The position numbers and the translations under genes are program-made. The notes beneath the pieces are model-generated. The model was given only the letters and a program-made list of their open reading frames with translations. It made no database searches and was not told where the DNA came from. A stretch of 64,000 nt of DNA, taken from the NCBI GenBank assembly GCA_937928765.1, contig CALFVX010000001.1, forward strand, positions 96,641 through 160,640, written 5' to 3'. Positions 34,601 to 35,827 of the stretch are shown here, one piece after another. Source of the DNA: an uncultured Endomicrobiia bacterium. Lineage in GTDB: Bacteria; Elusimicrobiota; Endomicrobiia; DTEH01. Every line of letters begins with the position of its first letter. The first letter of the stretch is position 1.

Positions 34601-35827
34601 GAGATAGATTTGTCTCGAGATGGTGTAATAGATTGGGGATATGTACCAGAACGATGGACTGACAGAGCAACACAGCTTTATGCAAAATGGAAGAAAGTTT
34701 TAACTGCTCAGGATTACAGAGTTGGCGTAGGAAATGTGGCTAATATTAACAATCTAACATTATCATTTGCACCTGGTGGATGGTTGTCAACAAATAATAA
34801 AACAAAGTTCACAATAACTAATCTATCTTTGCAAGCAGCAAAAGTTACACAACTTGTTAAATCAGTCTCAAGATTAGATACCCCACCATTTGATTTGTTT
34901 GTAGAATCTACAGAAGGATTTCCGCCGGAAAAGTCTGATATTTATATAGGTGGAGAAATTATGTATTATGAAACAAAATCACAAAATTCTTTTAGAATCA
35001 CTCAAAGAGCAAAATATGACACACTTGCACAGGACCATCCTACATATACAAAAGTTACAAACCAAGGTAGTTACTATCGTGTTTATGCGGTAGGACCACA
35101 AGGAATTTCAGGACCTGCTATATCTGTAATGATGTATAGAGTAGATGTAACACCGCCGTCTGCTCCATCTAAAATAATAACCGATGCAGACAGATTGATG
35201 CGCGAGATTCAAGAAGGTGTTTATACTATAGAATGGTCTCCATCAACAGATCTAGAATCTGGAGTTATGGGATATGAAATACAAGAACGAGTTGATACAA
35301 ATCCTGTTTGGAAAACTATAAGATTTGTTGCAGGAAGTAGAACATCTTTTGTTGTTGGCAATTCTGATACACCAGATAACACTCCACGACCTAAAGGTCA
35401 TTTCTATTATTATAGAATAAGAGCAAAAAATTATGCAGGAACAAATTCGTTATGGTCAGAGGTATCAAATCCTGTATGCACAGGATTACCTCAAGAGGTT
35501 ATTTCACAAGTATCAAATTATCCTAATCCAGTAGATATACGTCTTGGTGGAGAACAAGGCAAGACATATATTGTTTATGTTTTAAATCAAGATGCTGAAG
35601 TTACAATAACGCTATACGATTTGTTAGGATATAAAGTTCAAGAATGGACATTTAAACCTGGCCAAGAAGGGGGTAGAAGAGGTGCAAATAAAGTACCTCC
35701 AGAAGGGTGGGATGGGACAAATCAAGCTGGTCAAAAAGTTGCCAAAGGTGGATATATCGCACAGATTAAAGTAAAATCTTCTAAAGGCATTGTTACCACA
35801 ATAAGAAAAATTGGTGTTATAAGATAA
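2..35827 (+). CDS. Giant multidomain Ig-repeat surface protein (5' partial)
   Basis: One frame is open from base 2 to the TAA at 35825-35827, giving at least 11,941 residues; the start codon and any signal peptide lie left of the window. The ORF track begins at a GTG (521) inside the frame, but bases 2-520 translate in the same frame into another copy of the same Ig repeat, with motifs such as TTISGT and RAKDYVAN, so 521 is not the start. The order is: about 36 Ig-like repeats, 32 PGET/TAG repeats, about 7 looser Ig repeats, 8 EF-hand-loop repeats, a DxDxDG cassette, an Fn3-like domain and a FlgD-like Ig C terminus. No transmembrane helix, LPXTG motif or enzymatic domain was seen. The content suggests an exported, calcium-stabilised, very long surface or matrix protein, for adhesion, sheath or predation; the role is inference. 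GC is higher in the first 31 kb than in the 3' end and the downstream genes. Confidence 0.93.
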   Translation, partial: PQTTLTDGHTYDIKARAYDAANNLSGESNIRRFFQDTSYPYSAVLPPPANNAYYREITTISGTSYDDTAGVETVEIGLQRLDNNQWWNNTLQAWDVNPQWIPATVGGSVGDKVRSWSVSIATSAWAHGLSYRLRTRAKDYVANFTHYEGGTADGVIRVEPFYCDKEAPLFATVVPQNNTRYRALPTISGTATDTPAGVNLVEIAVYRLDFNDYWDASVNDWKGAPSNIWDITNLIGSTWTYTKIADNNKWTSGARYHIYVRAIDNAGNITPHTTTWVQLDWAPPVSRITEPGPGDVVYRNIVIPTISGTAQDITPGTGISEVRIRIQRSDGAWFDGLAWSGTENTWLLADELIPGTPYQWRKLNMSDKWTSGYSYKINSRAKDAVQVPPDENKEINFSTVTYYYDTTAPTSKINLPENNAWRNTLTQITGTATDPTIILGGAPSNIDKVEISIQRLSDGYYWYGSSFSAGTVHWATTTITEVQPTSWTFTYSMLDSYWTDNTSYTIVCRAYDRATNLAWGTTNYFIFDTSAPTSAITYGGPVDEVNNPIGYLPNYPVRTVLTIITGTAADYGLGKPDKIQLQVRRINPTPVKYLANDLTFVDYTTWVVVNVGPDGIWNFNTSAVGWLSFSDYEMQSRAIDKAGNVEPVWSTVRTFRMEPERARSVITSVENGKFYQSVSAIGGTATQNPLTERLDLRIKRETDGYYWSDSLGSWVNFSTWVVILSPTLPNWSYSHPNLQFVHGSSYTVASKAWRLSPLVAEYDTEPPGPPPNVMPTFWIDNVAPSAGITLPNKAYVNNLPTISGTATDGLSGINRVELYIRDTLQGPNTYWSQYSQQWVNYTTACIPSYSAGEWIFIGSTPTWQNLTTYGLKVKAYDNSIPANTYETSEFIFTYDLVPPTATITSPVHGSTMSFVNVISGNYYELPTPQVNSIDKIEIRIQALGGSQAGRYWRDSPAGWTLSETWNSSTETVKIYPSSWTYIKPTALNWEHNVWYSIVVRAKDIAGNQQSIFNLGISSITFLFDAQPPITNVTTPGQTYLNAPPINFTGNLTDELSGAATVYLKLYLWLPDGTTYYWTGVAWSSTVVDATAIPTEELAPKYSPPSAVWSHPFPAGLTFASIGGYTDKKYNLKVQGIDGAQPYGNIEPWDAGFDFYIDTTPPRSYIGYPQNNAKLNSLTLISGTANGFYSGLQTVDIQISSWTGTSWSIVQDWTSVDNDTSTPGDITVVWSKTSGLPTWQDGVNYRIISRARDNAGNYEVVLSTVEFLYDITPPDVYIQNPPQGVYSYRGPSTSLNPLPTISGTASDTLTDIVKVEIRIKDNTDGLYYDGSNWVNNPSTWVVCTGTSPWIYVSPVWENGKEYIINARAVDSAGNLTPMTTATFLFDSTLPTISLKDPNAEFERSLPTISGTAQDSDPDGAGPLKRSGIQTVQVAIYSYTDGSWWNNTAKVFNITNESDAYYPVSGPSPLPVDFVNWYVTDVDTPTWMNNQRYKVKCRVIDRSGNISTMTVLEQIFVYDISPPDSIIRLPELSYYNYLPTISGTSQDTNSEGEIQKVEVRVWNYTLTQFVNPQGEGVGTNPDTSWFVTQTTTSWQIWFNPWTFTSGTKYRIESRAQDKAGNYQVNYSTKSFRYDTEIPNSYVTFPANATFRRTLPIISGTAIDIPPVATGDGYGGSGLAQIQVAIQNKMTGLWWDGSGFNLSGPAGFNYSGSLSPEPVTWDYTGLPETALQSGASYYITSRTRDNAANQEEFFNIRGSTFVWDNTPPVASILIPATPEQFYSSLPTITGTCADLPPQQGLLSAGIRTVELTIQDITPYVPETDKYWTGNSWTGVTPTTFTALTTDNWQTWYSTAVPNTAWIQGHRYKIKAWAYDNSLPLPGNQQTPTESYFKFESSAPVVSFTNITHNNYYRTLPQISGTAVDYPLTPLYRSGMQKVEVLIKDNQANKFWDGTYWQSYEPLDWPDASFVSGYNPQTVVDWYFNSPSYESGKDYNITAKPVDQLNISGLSITYTITYDTHPPVSNIVRPEENKGYSTADPLTTISGISEDYMPYVGFKYSNITSANDILVTLRLDEPPYDPLTPSSLDKWWKWWGSSGSWVSASNYSESDVWFPVDTIYQQIDNVSYWRIYEKVPGNSTGSDNWVSGKIYRFRVKSQDRVGNVETVVSTRTFSVDIQPPVSRSVRPQDGGFYNATTNILTTLSGTAIDDLPDNVKRTDIRIRYEEGGNVYYWNGSIWQLGVSSWLACVNLTPGGTWWAYIPGVSGSTVAWVSGKTYYMNTKSIDNADNVELAFSTISFQVDSLPPSTTIQQPVHLAGYSPSQPLPRFEGICSDDFSGVKNVKIALQRLSDGLWWQGGAAWGSQVWFDLTTANGYLSSGATWWYYPKPTFTSGQRYMLIAYGIDNADNPQTEFIVGVSSNIFSYDDIPPTSGVVIPANDEAYSTNKPLTTISGTAEDDFSGVTGGKIKIWFLGDQNDWSLPGGTSYYWTGVVWSSVQVYELNVSSLTSDWSWWYYTAAFDWKNGKEHYVNIRMRDLAGNWQTIGVTNKFKYDTTSPAVTISVPQPASFWGPANNLPTLSGQATDEFSGVSRVLIQIKNETDSTYWNGSEFTAHSTNYVLATLVSPGALSTEWRVIFPTQSWITDKYYSVLAKSYDKAENVSTDAQNTFTHDSTLPRTAFYIPSQPFYNYLTTISGTAWEEGPPAPARSRLKEVRVAIQNDPTINNLWWDGSGFNSVSPVWLLCSGTIEGQDSASFYFTGSTPTWVDGKTYLVQARAQDRALNYQSPITTFSFTYDITKPTVRLKIPDEGSGYRYNLLPTISGTAFDTSPGQLASVYLRIKEQTGLYRYWNNNTQQFDSDLPAESAWFLAVTTVTPQWTIWFATFTTLPWQDGISYSVEAKSYDMATNLCVSYSTSVFTYDISYPHSYVVLPQTGTYRRQLTQLTGTATDIAGGTVTDVKVYVQRLTDGRWWATAGNWVTVETALPITQLVVISPGVWEWQRNDTELASYLTSGTSYYVYTRAFDNATNIEPLPGAGPSVFVWDVTSPTSTVTYPQDGGYYNTLSVISGTQVDVVPFAGARVAGVPAITGAVKVSIQDLTYPSTYWNASLSQWVETEVFNDAVVYPSSWVFTNLPTFETGKRYRISSRAYDAALPSGNDQYTQFPQAGYTILFDTNPPIATVTYPPNNSIINFVPTITGQASDQPTLNSGIDKVFVAIREIEPVGLWWDPATSSFTSTVPIWSTATWISGPPARWEWQNSGLVLRDGYRYYVQCYSRDRAGNDGPTSTPLLFRYDTTPPSVGITLPYKSWHTALTTVSGTAVDSGYTGASISEVKVTYQHNPPGGLWWDGTTFSQGTIENAYWETADISSLPTWWRSPTPNWATGETYKVVAKAKDLAGNWSTISEKIFAIDVTPPLSAVTLPQSGNYYSSVSQISGTCYDAHSGIEKVEIRLINVTDNLGWDGSQWVVGLSSWVAVNNVYQSSWSYTISVPFTTGKRYEVTSRAWDVAGSSETVSEIPTYDIYFMYDIDAPVSQIQQPYQPSGSEVKYYRYLPIISGTAADVPTEPAGSGIDEVKIAIQDKTSGLWWGGSAFDQETPWWGTVVTGSTSWNASFSDSNWVDGKTYLVISKAYDKAIPRNEQTTFNVVVNSVTFICDKSTPTSRITWPIDFLVTNNLTTISGTSQDVLVLGNASGIQKTEVSIYCVSPSTGWWNGTDFTGTSQQWFVATNLTPANTSWIYTGFAGALITHSTYVVYSRTFDNSLPTPGNYETTYSSKTFVYDVTKPTSVINLPTLAYYTNRPDASPMYQLPLISGTAFDRFGISKVEVLVRDLTSGTTYWTGNSWVDFVPSDWPDASGTSLWQFTSTPTWQSGRQYRVYTKATDIAGNVEDRGPALPSVYDKTFIFDNTPPVSRVTYPQNGGYYNSPSVLSGTAQDPTPDTGNNKSGIMYVKVLIKRLDTNQYWDGTGWSSTKQELDTVWVQQESRWYRSTGLPNWEDGVSYQIQSRAYDNATNPEEEPLHPGSTWTCDKTSPLVYLLAPVHSLTMPPNKYYNTLATVSGTASDQNPLSQVEVRIYSYIDGGWWDGSSWNMGLSPDDAWFVSSSTTNWSLWYTTFTAWQSGYVYKVESRAKDVANNYSTEYSTSIFRYDTTKPETYVSFPPNGVYIAELTTISGTAKDLPEPSGAYYGPSGLYNVRIAVRNNQTGYWWSGTGFTAGSLTERPVSGLASWIFTEINTQSLQSGVSYYITARAEDNAGNPQASITSPGNREDWYNIRGSTFIFDNTPPVSRIEFPANNGAYNTAFTIISGTSVDLTAGVNKVEISIQNLTDSGTPYWNHNLNIWESNAPQERWITISTSAPGGQIVNWVYQNASIYWTDGRIYRVRVRGYDNVTIPQANVETEPNISSHTFIYDITKPTSTVLQVRVGGEWRNIEELYFENVEYIGGSAADNAHPLNNSGIVPNSGVKICLLRDENENEIIDTNGADLIWDFVNSTWTAYYGSVGMNNLGVCTGGEPSWQSPAFSTATWKSGKLYFVRSQATDRAGNVQDYDVSNWKRFYVTLPANSFVVTPQFNTVSAGTKMQVTVKAVDINGDTAKNYIGRIRFTVDGLYPSGAGPEYKWTNRTYQPEEGWLPDDYTFTLQDKGVKTFYLVSVDSEAVNLVKSGVRTLRVTDIPGDGIGRDNITGVANITVLPVTPEKLRIVVPGMSRAPGIVGGLTGVPDTQTAGVNFEVKVDACDRYWNIVSTSTEVRLRSTAGSDPYTTALPQQKQLLDGSGLPQGTTTFIIHFVQRGNQRLTAEDLGPTSWLSHTIPLPIPVNPAVAVKLQVILPGETAEWGKPPYDSPSGGKLGNPQTQVAGQSFDVQVNACDNFWNRNDNVNPTVKIITSDNYDVEPATQTLSGGTATFPVTLITAATVYNNIMYSGTTHYIYATVYEGVNLSTGISSGVYVIPTSAEKLLVILPGETPQPGSSTGKTGSPQTLTAGVTAYVDVYLVDQYWNRHSTATQPVVLLDISPYPNPQQSIETNPAEAQLVTGYRQYSVVFKVATGQTNGPSQRNISATDTGGSGTNYTGYTTAAIYVSPAEIEKLQLVVPGETVQPGIPEGKTGSPTTRTAGVSFNVMVRSCDRFWNHNTYGTMEVKLLTSDPYDTEPTFNLVSGQRIQSLTLRQARPTGNTLGNVYVSITAVETSTSPVTSSQTVSGILVVPNNAVRLQLILPGETAEPGHPEGKTGEISPITAGTPFSVVVNLTDNWYNRVALDEPVVKVQTPNDPYDVEPSTQALIAGQYVFTNALSIVRAGTHTVVVEDVDGIPPLYISTTSRSFYVSAKPASQLQVLVPNQQNLAGNWSGSPNGQVPYGKNTAVTQTQTAGVAFTVTVNACDTYWNITATNTVVWINVMKTAVEIDPYAEVYPSSTTLITTSTFTVIVKTAQARRIKVSDGEFGLLDQLGEVFNVNPNIPSKIFVVLPGEIAVPGSPTGKTGTPSWQEAGYSFMPTIRLVDDYYNPTPAPQDITVRLTTEDPYDSYTYGEYIDYTIPANNTDGTSSEYPTLITATTSGWKLTADDVSPNIYATYITDGVKVKPRRDEPGYERKLLVTLPGETHVWGKPPYNTNTGGKQGVAQIITAGLTFQVTAYACDYYWNRIDDTLFGNNPPEGNPLTKIETSDPYDTEPSPEQLVDGRKVFNITLVKAGTFTITASDIDGVGIYYQPYQTIVATCQANVAVKLLAVLPGETYLPGSSTGKTGTPQQFVAGVPFNITVYGCDNYWNLQPKAVALVRLTDSDVYNSTPTATSLVQGQATIQHTFVTATTHYITVEDIDSEPLSSYTVYGVTVTPNVPTKLLAVLPGETYVPGKYNIVPYGKQGTPQTQTAGVQFNVTVYGTDEYYNRTSTFVACWVTSQDPYDVEPSTLTLINGSTVFVLNFVSATDGLNWNNSGWSINVYSQGSMQTYTSAGVPVQPNPSTLNDRIQLLLPNEVRKPGKPPYTDSTGGKEGTVETKIAGENVLARIYITDYYWNRRTDNVSNINLSCIGFQDYEGDGLTPKFVTLTAGTSDYYLTFYTTGSWSITATHPDYLSYTSSLITIQPASPVKLLVVLPQQEISPLSVSGRSGTPANATAGVGYNVTVYACDAYYNYQPVETSSSTVKLTTSDLFDQEPQNLILQNGTTVFVIVPVTAGTQTVTAEDLTPPIMAANTSSVFTVVPNNPARLLVTVPGETILPGSHKGKQGTAQIQTAGISFGCTVYATDMYFNPTNDTSFVRIETSDKWDIHPSTQQLVFGTTVFYVTLVTAGEQYIYAIDTDAPYLWTSTSSAVTVQPKIDVLSELKLHIIVPGETYEPGKWNNGVNPAPFGKQGSPQAQTAGNNFNVDVYLVDKFFNRVYTGVSMPWVQLVKVGDYDPYAIYPSSAQLILGATSFVVQFRTSGWAINPSSWTITVRDVDGIDPLFPDAVSPKITVLPNIAKKLQIILPGETWLPGSSEGKTGVPESWVVDSTRTITVQVCDDYWNVTNTTITATLTTEDPNDTPDPQSLGITQGRIYVDRNLVTATTDGWRITVSASGLIEYVSPKIVVNPGPPVKLLALVPNETHNPGSSTGKSGSVVSQQAGVAFTVTVLITDSRWNLVSSTSALLSVTTEDPYDVHPATKSTTNGVATFDIEFRRGVGEAYRITVATAAGNELQPYITPAIQSNYGSATKLQILVPGETAVPGRWYTNGKDGTPTAWYSGDLYPVVVNVVDKYWNPVPTVNTTVRLSATDPYYQPPQDAPTNMGTVTIYTSLVTATTTGWRITASTAPGAANTYLQSDTSPNVKVLPGRPVKLLVLAPGEQPLPGSSSGKQGTAQTQVAGSSFTITVHATDANWNIAESSHVVKITTDDLYDTEPSTKTLIKTQEYLSIATFTLVLITANQGSLNPANRNTVVTAEDVTLDIPPNEKLANGQTTVPVTPQTAQYLMLLVPGETHVPGKPPYYPQVGGKTGSPQTLTAGVTYWVTVAACDLYWNINPNHNPVVKVWTSDPYDTDPTPLGLENGMKSFPINLRRATLYQGIQESLTVYAQHNADPQQYTAAFVGGITVSPEPNAIQLLILVPNEQHVPGSPSGKEGTVAQQTAGLWFNVTVHCVDRFNNIVPTAQPGVTLTSSDQNDAVDAETGIGWDPAYQPLINGTTVYRIALVTASTWHYLTAEDTDGNPPYYGRRDSSLIWVNPGPPVKLQCLLPGEIPRPNTTKGKEGMPDTQVAGQVFNVNVKITDILWNLVPTAGANVKLITPYDEYDTEPLQSTVNGEVVIEKTIYTASQERTDTNPPYWEPFKYHIIIASDTGGLYLSNVSSTFTVTSSSFTRLHIILPGESYIPGKPPYDGTGGKEGTPIIQTAGIPISGGTIIKIGTTIYFNVAVFAVDNYYNLVYSGQLVTLTTQDPYDTHPSPQALNQGYINFTNVAMVTSSTWTITAQASGVNPGVSSPVYIKPNVPTRLAIYAPGEIPTPGYTAGRGRTGIPQVQTAGLSFGLTVYACDAYYNQTVASPTVTVLIDDWDIDYEVYRISRTKELINGTTIFFVRFAAAKVSVASATAAGYISDYTGGISVNPSTPYRLLILPPGVASVPGKPPYVSSETVTTGGITGTPAEQTAGVSFNITVRAVDQWWNKTSVQPIVTLESNDPWDYPDQKQVQLSNGEYTLSWTLVTRNNTGWYIRTANSVSPTLVNYRTANIPVNSNIATSLKIYLLGETPEWGETSQHPNATVPYGINGSPTNWTAGIPNSIIVNAVDNYNNRQDSDVSPVKVTPTDIFVSAQTYGLENGSKTYTFTLVTAGTHTFLAEDQEAPLLSSYRSSVFTVNVSTWGKQLHITLPGETYFPGQPPYDVDETSGIGGSGGKTGAPIVQTAGVPFVITVRAVDSFYNLLNDEVSLVRITPSITAYSPDIGQPYEGWLVEPSEASLVGGVSTFTVTLLTAHSTWTLTAEDVDATPTLIKGKTKVYVKPNNPTKLQVIVPDEVEHPGSSFGRIGNVKTQTAGVGFTIKVNLCDNYWNRVKEGSMPLVSVWTSDTYDTHPTALTLVNGQRLFNLTLVTASSVTVTASGGGYSIGVSSAIPVIPNVPTKLLVVVPPQQQVNGKWNIEPVGRTNVAVTTQTAGVPLQVTVYAVDNWYNFVSTVTQTITVTTSDDYDTDPGNITMVGGVASCSVDFRTAKLQTVTALDNDPNSPSLQSHTSSLIPVQANVPKKLHICAPGEIYDPGRPPYVPASPIGGKQGTPANQTAGTSFNVVLRITDDYWNLTSILPYGATVQVNTNDPYSPSNNTQLVVYSSAVVSITLVSASSATADKVVYFEDIDAVEPTLSLGRTQNIFVAPGTPTKLLLVLPGQTLVGGHPRGKTGIPNVMVAGQQFTVTCAITDAYFNPTPNVSVTLQADSPLDSYDTEPQARDVDLPTGRQYFDFTLVTAATHYLRVRDVDGVPPLYQEYPANPQDLAVTTFTVTHANPVKLQLVLPGETPVPGKYNVLPYGKTGYPLNRTAGELWYATVRLVDAYYNLVADVSPQPQVAIYTADPFDIEPSTEPLTYGQGIFPIVLRTAATWHYLVAEDVDGIEPQYSSDTSPMFTVNPSTPTRLLVVVPNETFVQGSPYGKTGTVQDYIAGQSFVALVYLVDDYNNRVRSGWPMPNVAVTTWDPKDSEPAAKTLIDGANNFTLVPLHATSSWTLTAIDVDSELPEYSSGTSSLIRIWPNFVHHMHIVDYPSQVVAGTGFSCKVQLRDQYDNLVSTGPNWDNYANAGYKVKFEGEYFPPPQTPELPSEYDWVITDYGERVFTGIVLKKAGQRWIKAYQTNPLNTTISSERSCDPNPNLSGEEGEHGPLYTYINVLPGPPASFFVVESTVTAGTEFYTYEVKVPAGTRSDWGKLQVIAYLSDAYANIVPSSGVPASIEVVEVVGSTGVVSYTSQASDSTPPEPVYYAVTDSSGAIGLTSPLYYYGSRTLDDSAKVKFSTGSIVGVTRKISTIGGTPYRLVALNPPNELVAGNETPYIVIQRRDEFDNPTYQGDTWAQLVSNSLAKNQQPQRQWDFRSAPGADNTLGPDYVIWFYNSIKSTSVAIIYYDEMSSTPEGEDGRTSSGKWMIQAQAFGNEPSRWAQFELLVNPDEITKAAFDNPQRRLTAGLPKEYTSIGPGPNSLEFEVELQDRWDNPVRTTYPVVVLLSATRQPSRYNDSYSFSLSSRVVGGPAYGTPPVFETPITSFTIEANEYYKQFYYLDTNASENYAVQQTTYPIITATPLGQKGDGTPWAAAQQSVIIMPDRIRRLGVYATYSIPPQPEYLQTLTAGVTSQIFMLTTEDFYGNIAPILEADLSGDNPRRIRIVSTSTGNVKFAIGSTTTWAQNEGIAYFRLGDRTTTFYLIDTLASVRYGVYDTTHTLYANTIVNPGMWTVGVRPYKVLPNIPHHFVITTPSRRLIAGTTIQFDGSGSDTSTTTVSAKGGPMVITKNGEPVFAGITVQIKDEFENVTISTENVILSVEVIDSPQAYGSIDPSKDLDGAGWTLMTGGGNILSVLIPANNDSGTFYYFDTITGSHTMKVSGRTASGQEILPMYQQHYITPAPIRYFTIHHPFNISSPLRVHEPGLLAVKARDRYGNITSGDSVNGQWYEGTIVFSHSGTPDKVSLKDAVGLTTYYTFVKQDAGVYNRLQIIDQIQETLKVFVTDYATIELPEEDPNKIYGYTGDTFREVPVHSDGDVVTCGIVVEPADLAPVPYGDPDNPESTCDDSYTKKQELLEGTIYQGKTALFQGDGNTVEKPAPVPMLRLNLRVLPQQVAEAATWTQLRVDKKGTALPQDVWIGLYYDANGDGKFQGETVFGGSSPDPLVKVGEFDPISGAWNFTGMNEYISNVSKNYFLCVRISTVAQHGTYLGLEINNHNYFTMIGVARVAANNFRIFTDTSAIKREEAKVYCVAEDIASSVETTRSTTVYQGQPNAGMLRIKIWTKEYIAYLNGFKITRTGTGNDTDVRGVALFLDDNGTGDPRQGDGLFQPALDTRVSGWVVFSTRAAVVYLNSPAEISPSTKTYFVSYKIEDSAYVGKTHGAAIMDASDIRLGEGVVLPIPGYYSTLVTVIPTSDEMTLVDYNKTQPNNFSVPSAATQGDKDVVVARLTLQTMQRTAIWTGLKLDRYNPNKVNQPEDIENIKVWYDANNNGLFDKSSDTLVSPTDKKFTFPVTTLRVDVSTTSDVIYVEDVSKLVLSPQTDFSPFSETPGRVVLSDGSENLEVVYFTGVDRQHNALTGCLRGQEGTTARFHPQGAKVSGQAIIWILGNYYDLGPYRVGQEIVSEYPKDYFVTVDLNYLAKVHEASQLGISIRTTDYFKVVEPDFVSNRFGIIGPKPQGKSESGIPTIIEYPDKVTFRFIDISTEVVSYLQQGKENLPVASLIVYTDQAEAWWQQINVYGIGSAADNNLLYDDIKYVKIWYDVNNNGALNADVDICIATVTFGNVGRPLMAQVVLPSQPKIITQSMAQTEKVSQRYFISVDIQEDAFPEQTFGVSIKLPTDLVVSAPNTVDISSSTIPFDSVLRTIIPSPRKVTVDTETMFLNNNGEVVVGTIKLADAISSTDMFIPLNISPILYKLPTEGYAIINNEIIKYTALTTNGLVVEQRGAVGSFASAHSSGSFVGFTATQGLKNLPLLKLSMYCSGFQVQLPSIKVARTQPSPLNGDDSDISLIKVWKDNGDGVLNRDPQTGYISSDVEVLLGQARFGSGFDPASIATILLNDPYYNKGYALITTTPTIYWITADISPSAKFTHPQIINLNEVFGINISLPLNFNLAPKEAGHWVSTSTTQGTPAFPINSLVSVITPTVDTLIVEGESILPPGVYQNQQNVGVLRLNLRTNKNTVTVKKIKIDMTGTAVDGDIALVKIWKDLNNNGIFDVSDTTRTSTGEYPGLISFGTERFSDKTVEIQLKEPQVIDDRIGGVNIFVSFDIAEFAQLFKKFAAEIVDESYITVEVPDNVNFSIKPIQSAESTIYEATSKVIAKVYDYAKDIALVGGTYQSEKNVPILRLRLRTDFSQAKWTKIRLEKTGASTDPSYPYGRNFDVGYIKIYKDVNFNNQLDSADVLLNEIETELISEIPSNIAAPFIMVINSTVSSVGYFPQNQPQLWLKVNNEIFEYTHITTATVDGKIYPALYITRRAHIGTQPAHHPKGSKVRKCDMFYLNDDLNRQKEISLIQPQLISPTQQTYFIAYDISEKAIAGNALGCKLIGKEAITIEYPNENSQELEIEQDFQGANITLSFYPYESSLIKINPVILTITAQSVSPVQVPQRTVNVPLLMVSMKTNRNYIYVREIYIKQTGTVQTHGAIGGYGQGDLSAISIWLDNGDGFFSSALDTFISSVTHPTVKFSAGAARIELPGYGLFVSTSTVRFFILGDIGKTDLAGISTKDHYVGVEITNYKSFGLTPQTAESDLTNQFPLRSSLVLILDEYAPTVMPKWVVLADRKIWANPFGDGYPAVDIDGDGLPDRVIRDGVVFVDVDNDGENDLEDLNGDGIANEIDLVGDGKPAIDITADGFLDVDFNCDGKPDSVIPDINGDGIPEIDLSRDGVIDWGYVPERWTDRATQLYAKWKKVLTAQDYRVGVGNVANINNLTLSFAPGGWLSTNNKTKFTITNLSLQAAKVTQLVKSVSRLDTPPFDLFVESTEGFPPEKSDIYIGGEIMYYETKSQNSFRITQRAKYDTLAQDHPTYTKVTNQGSYYRVYAVGPQGISGPAISVMMYRVDVTPPSAPSKIITDADRLMREIQEGVYTIEWSPSTDLESGVMGYEIQERVDTNPVWKTIRFVAGSRTSFVVGNSDTPDNTPRPKGHFYYYRIRAKNYAGTNSLWSEVSNPVCTGLPQEVISQVSNYPNPVDIRLGGEQGKTYIVYVLNQDAEVTITLYDLLGYKVQEWTFKPGQEGGRRGANKVPPEGWDGTNQAGQKVAKGGYIAQIKVKSSKGIVTTIRKIGVIR
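13669..14069 (+). other. Linker Ig-like domain between repeat families A and B
   Basis: About 130 residues start with 'FVVTPQFNTVSAGTKMQV' and contain 'KAVDINGDTAKNYIG' and 'GVKTFYLVSV'. This is an invasin/Big-like Ig pattern (AGT...VTV.A.D..G), resembling family C rather than A or B. It marks the switch between the two long arrays. Confidence 0.6.
14070..26098 (+). repeat. Repeat family B: 32 tandem PGET/GKTG/TAG repeats
   Basis: I counted 32 copies by eye, averaging about 125 residues. Each begins 'KLLVVLPGET.VPG', continues with a variable Gly/Pro loop ending 'GKTGTPQTQTAG', then 'V.FNVTVYACD.YWN', 'V.LTTSDPYDTEPST..L..G...F', 'VTLVTA.T..ITA.D.D', and a linker 'V.PN.PT'. The loop varies: short (PGSSTGKTG), medium (PGKYNIVPYGKTG) or long (PGKPPY...GGKTG). 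The second half looks like an invasin-type Ig strand pattern, and the PGET segment looks like an added hairpin between domains. Similar strings occur in large proteins of candidate-phylum genomes, from memory only; I know no function. Confidence 0.85.
26099..28990 (+). repeat. Repeat family C: about seven looser invasin-like Ig repeats
   Basis: Copies of 110-190 residues share 'AGT.....V.L.D.Y.N', as in QVVAGTGFSCKVQLRDQYDN, NELVAGNETPYIVIQRRDEF and LIAGTTIQF followed by VQIKDEFEN. They lack the PGET/GKTG preface of family B but match its second half, suggesting B is a C-type domain with an added segment. Longer inserts rich in Ser, Thr and Pro separate the copies. Confidence 0.65.
30510..30775 (+). 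other. Inserted RG/H module, copy 1
   Basis: Inside family D copy 3, right after its D.N.NG loop, the protein reads 'GRVVLSDGSENLEVVYFTGV', then 'LTGCLRGQEGTTARFHPQGA'. The pattern (small hydrophobic strand, E..YT turn, LTG.RG..GT.A..H..G..V) recurs three more times below. The host repeat resumes afterwards with 'WILGNYYDLG'. I recall similar short modules in phage structural and large surface proteins, but the function is unknown to me. Confidence 0.6.
31640..31870 (+). other. Inserted RG/H module, copy 2
   Basis: At the head of family D copy 5 the protein reads 'GYAIINNEIIKYTALTTNGL', then 'VEQRGAVGSFASAHSSGSFV'. It aligns with copy 1 at the E-I..YT turn, the RG dipeptide, the A..H pair and the terminal G..V. 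Confidence 0.6.
33233..33460 (+). other. Inserted RG/H module, copy 3
   Basis: Placed after the EF-hand-like loop of family D copy 7, the same site as copy 1. It reads 'LWLKVNNEIFEYTHITTATV' and 'ITRRAHIGTQPAHHPKGSKV'. The RG dipeptide is RA here, but GT.PAHH..G..V is kept. Confidence 0.6.
34348..34641 (+). other. DxDxDG calcium-binding cassette
   Basis: About 98 residues contain repeated D-x-D-x-D-G or D-x-N-x-D-G strings: VDIDGDGLPD, VDVDNDGEND, EDLNGDGIAN, VDFNCDGKPD, PDINGDGIPE. The spacing resembles thrombospondin type 3 or dockerin calcium loops packed end to end. It separates the family D array from the Fn3/FlgD-like C terminus and is probably a calcium-rigidified stalk. The opposite-strand ORF in the track (34174-34584) is the shadow of this low-complexity stretch. 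Confidence 0.8.
34864..35070 (+). other. Inserted RG/H module, copy 4
   Basis: Reads 'KSDIYIGGEIMYYETKSQNS', then 'RITQRAKYDTLAQDHPTYTK'. It interrupts a domain that resumes with 'YYRVYAVGPQGISGPA', so it sits in a loop of an Fn3-like domain rather than in family D. It is the most diverged copy but keeps the E-I..Y turn, QR and H. Confidence 0.5.
35143..35490 (+). other. Fibronectin type III-like domain
   Basis: Starts 'VTPPSAPSKI', then 'YTIEWSPSTDLESGVMGYEI' and 'FYYYRIRAKNYAGTNSLWSE'. The tryptophan in the early strand, the Y-E-I strand and the Y.Y.IRA.N..G ending are the Fn3 signature. It directly precedes the C-terminal FlgD-like domain, a frequent combination in exported proteins of candidate phyla. 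Confidence 0.8.
35491..35824 (+). other. C-terminal FlgD-like Ig domain
   Basis: Starts 'VSNYPNPVDI', followed by 'VTITLYDLLGYKVQEW', 'GWDGTNQAGQKVAKGGYIAQ' and the terminus 'TTIRKIGVIR'. YPNP, the LYD..G..V strand, WDG.N..G..V..G.Y and a basic end are typical of FlgD Ig-like and type IX secretion-like C-terminal domains. A role in export or surface attachment is inferred from position; no secretion gene is present in the window. Confidence 0.85.
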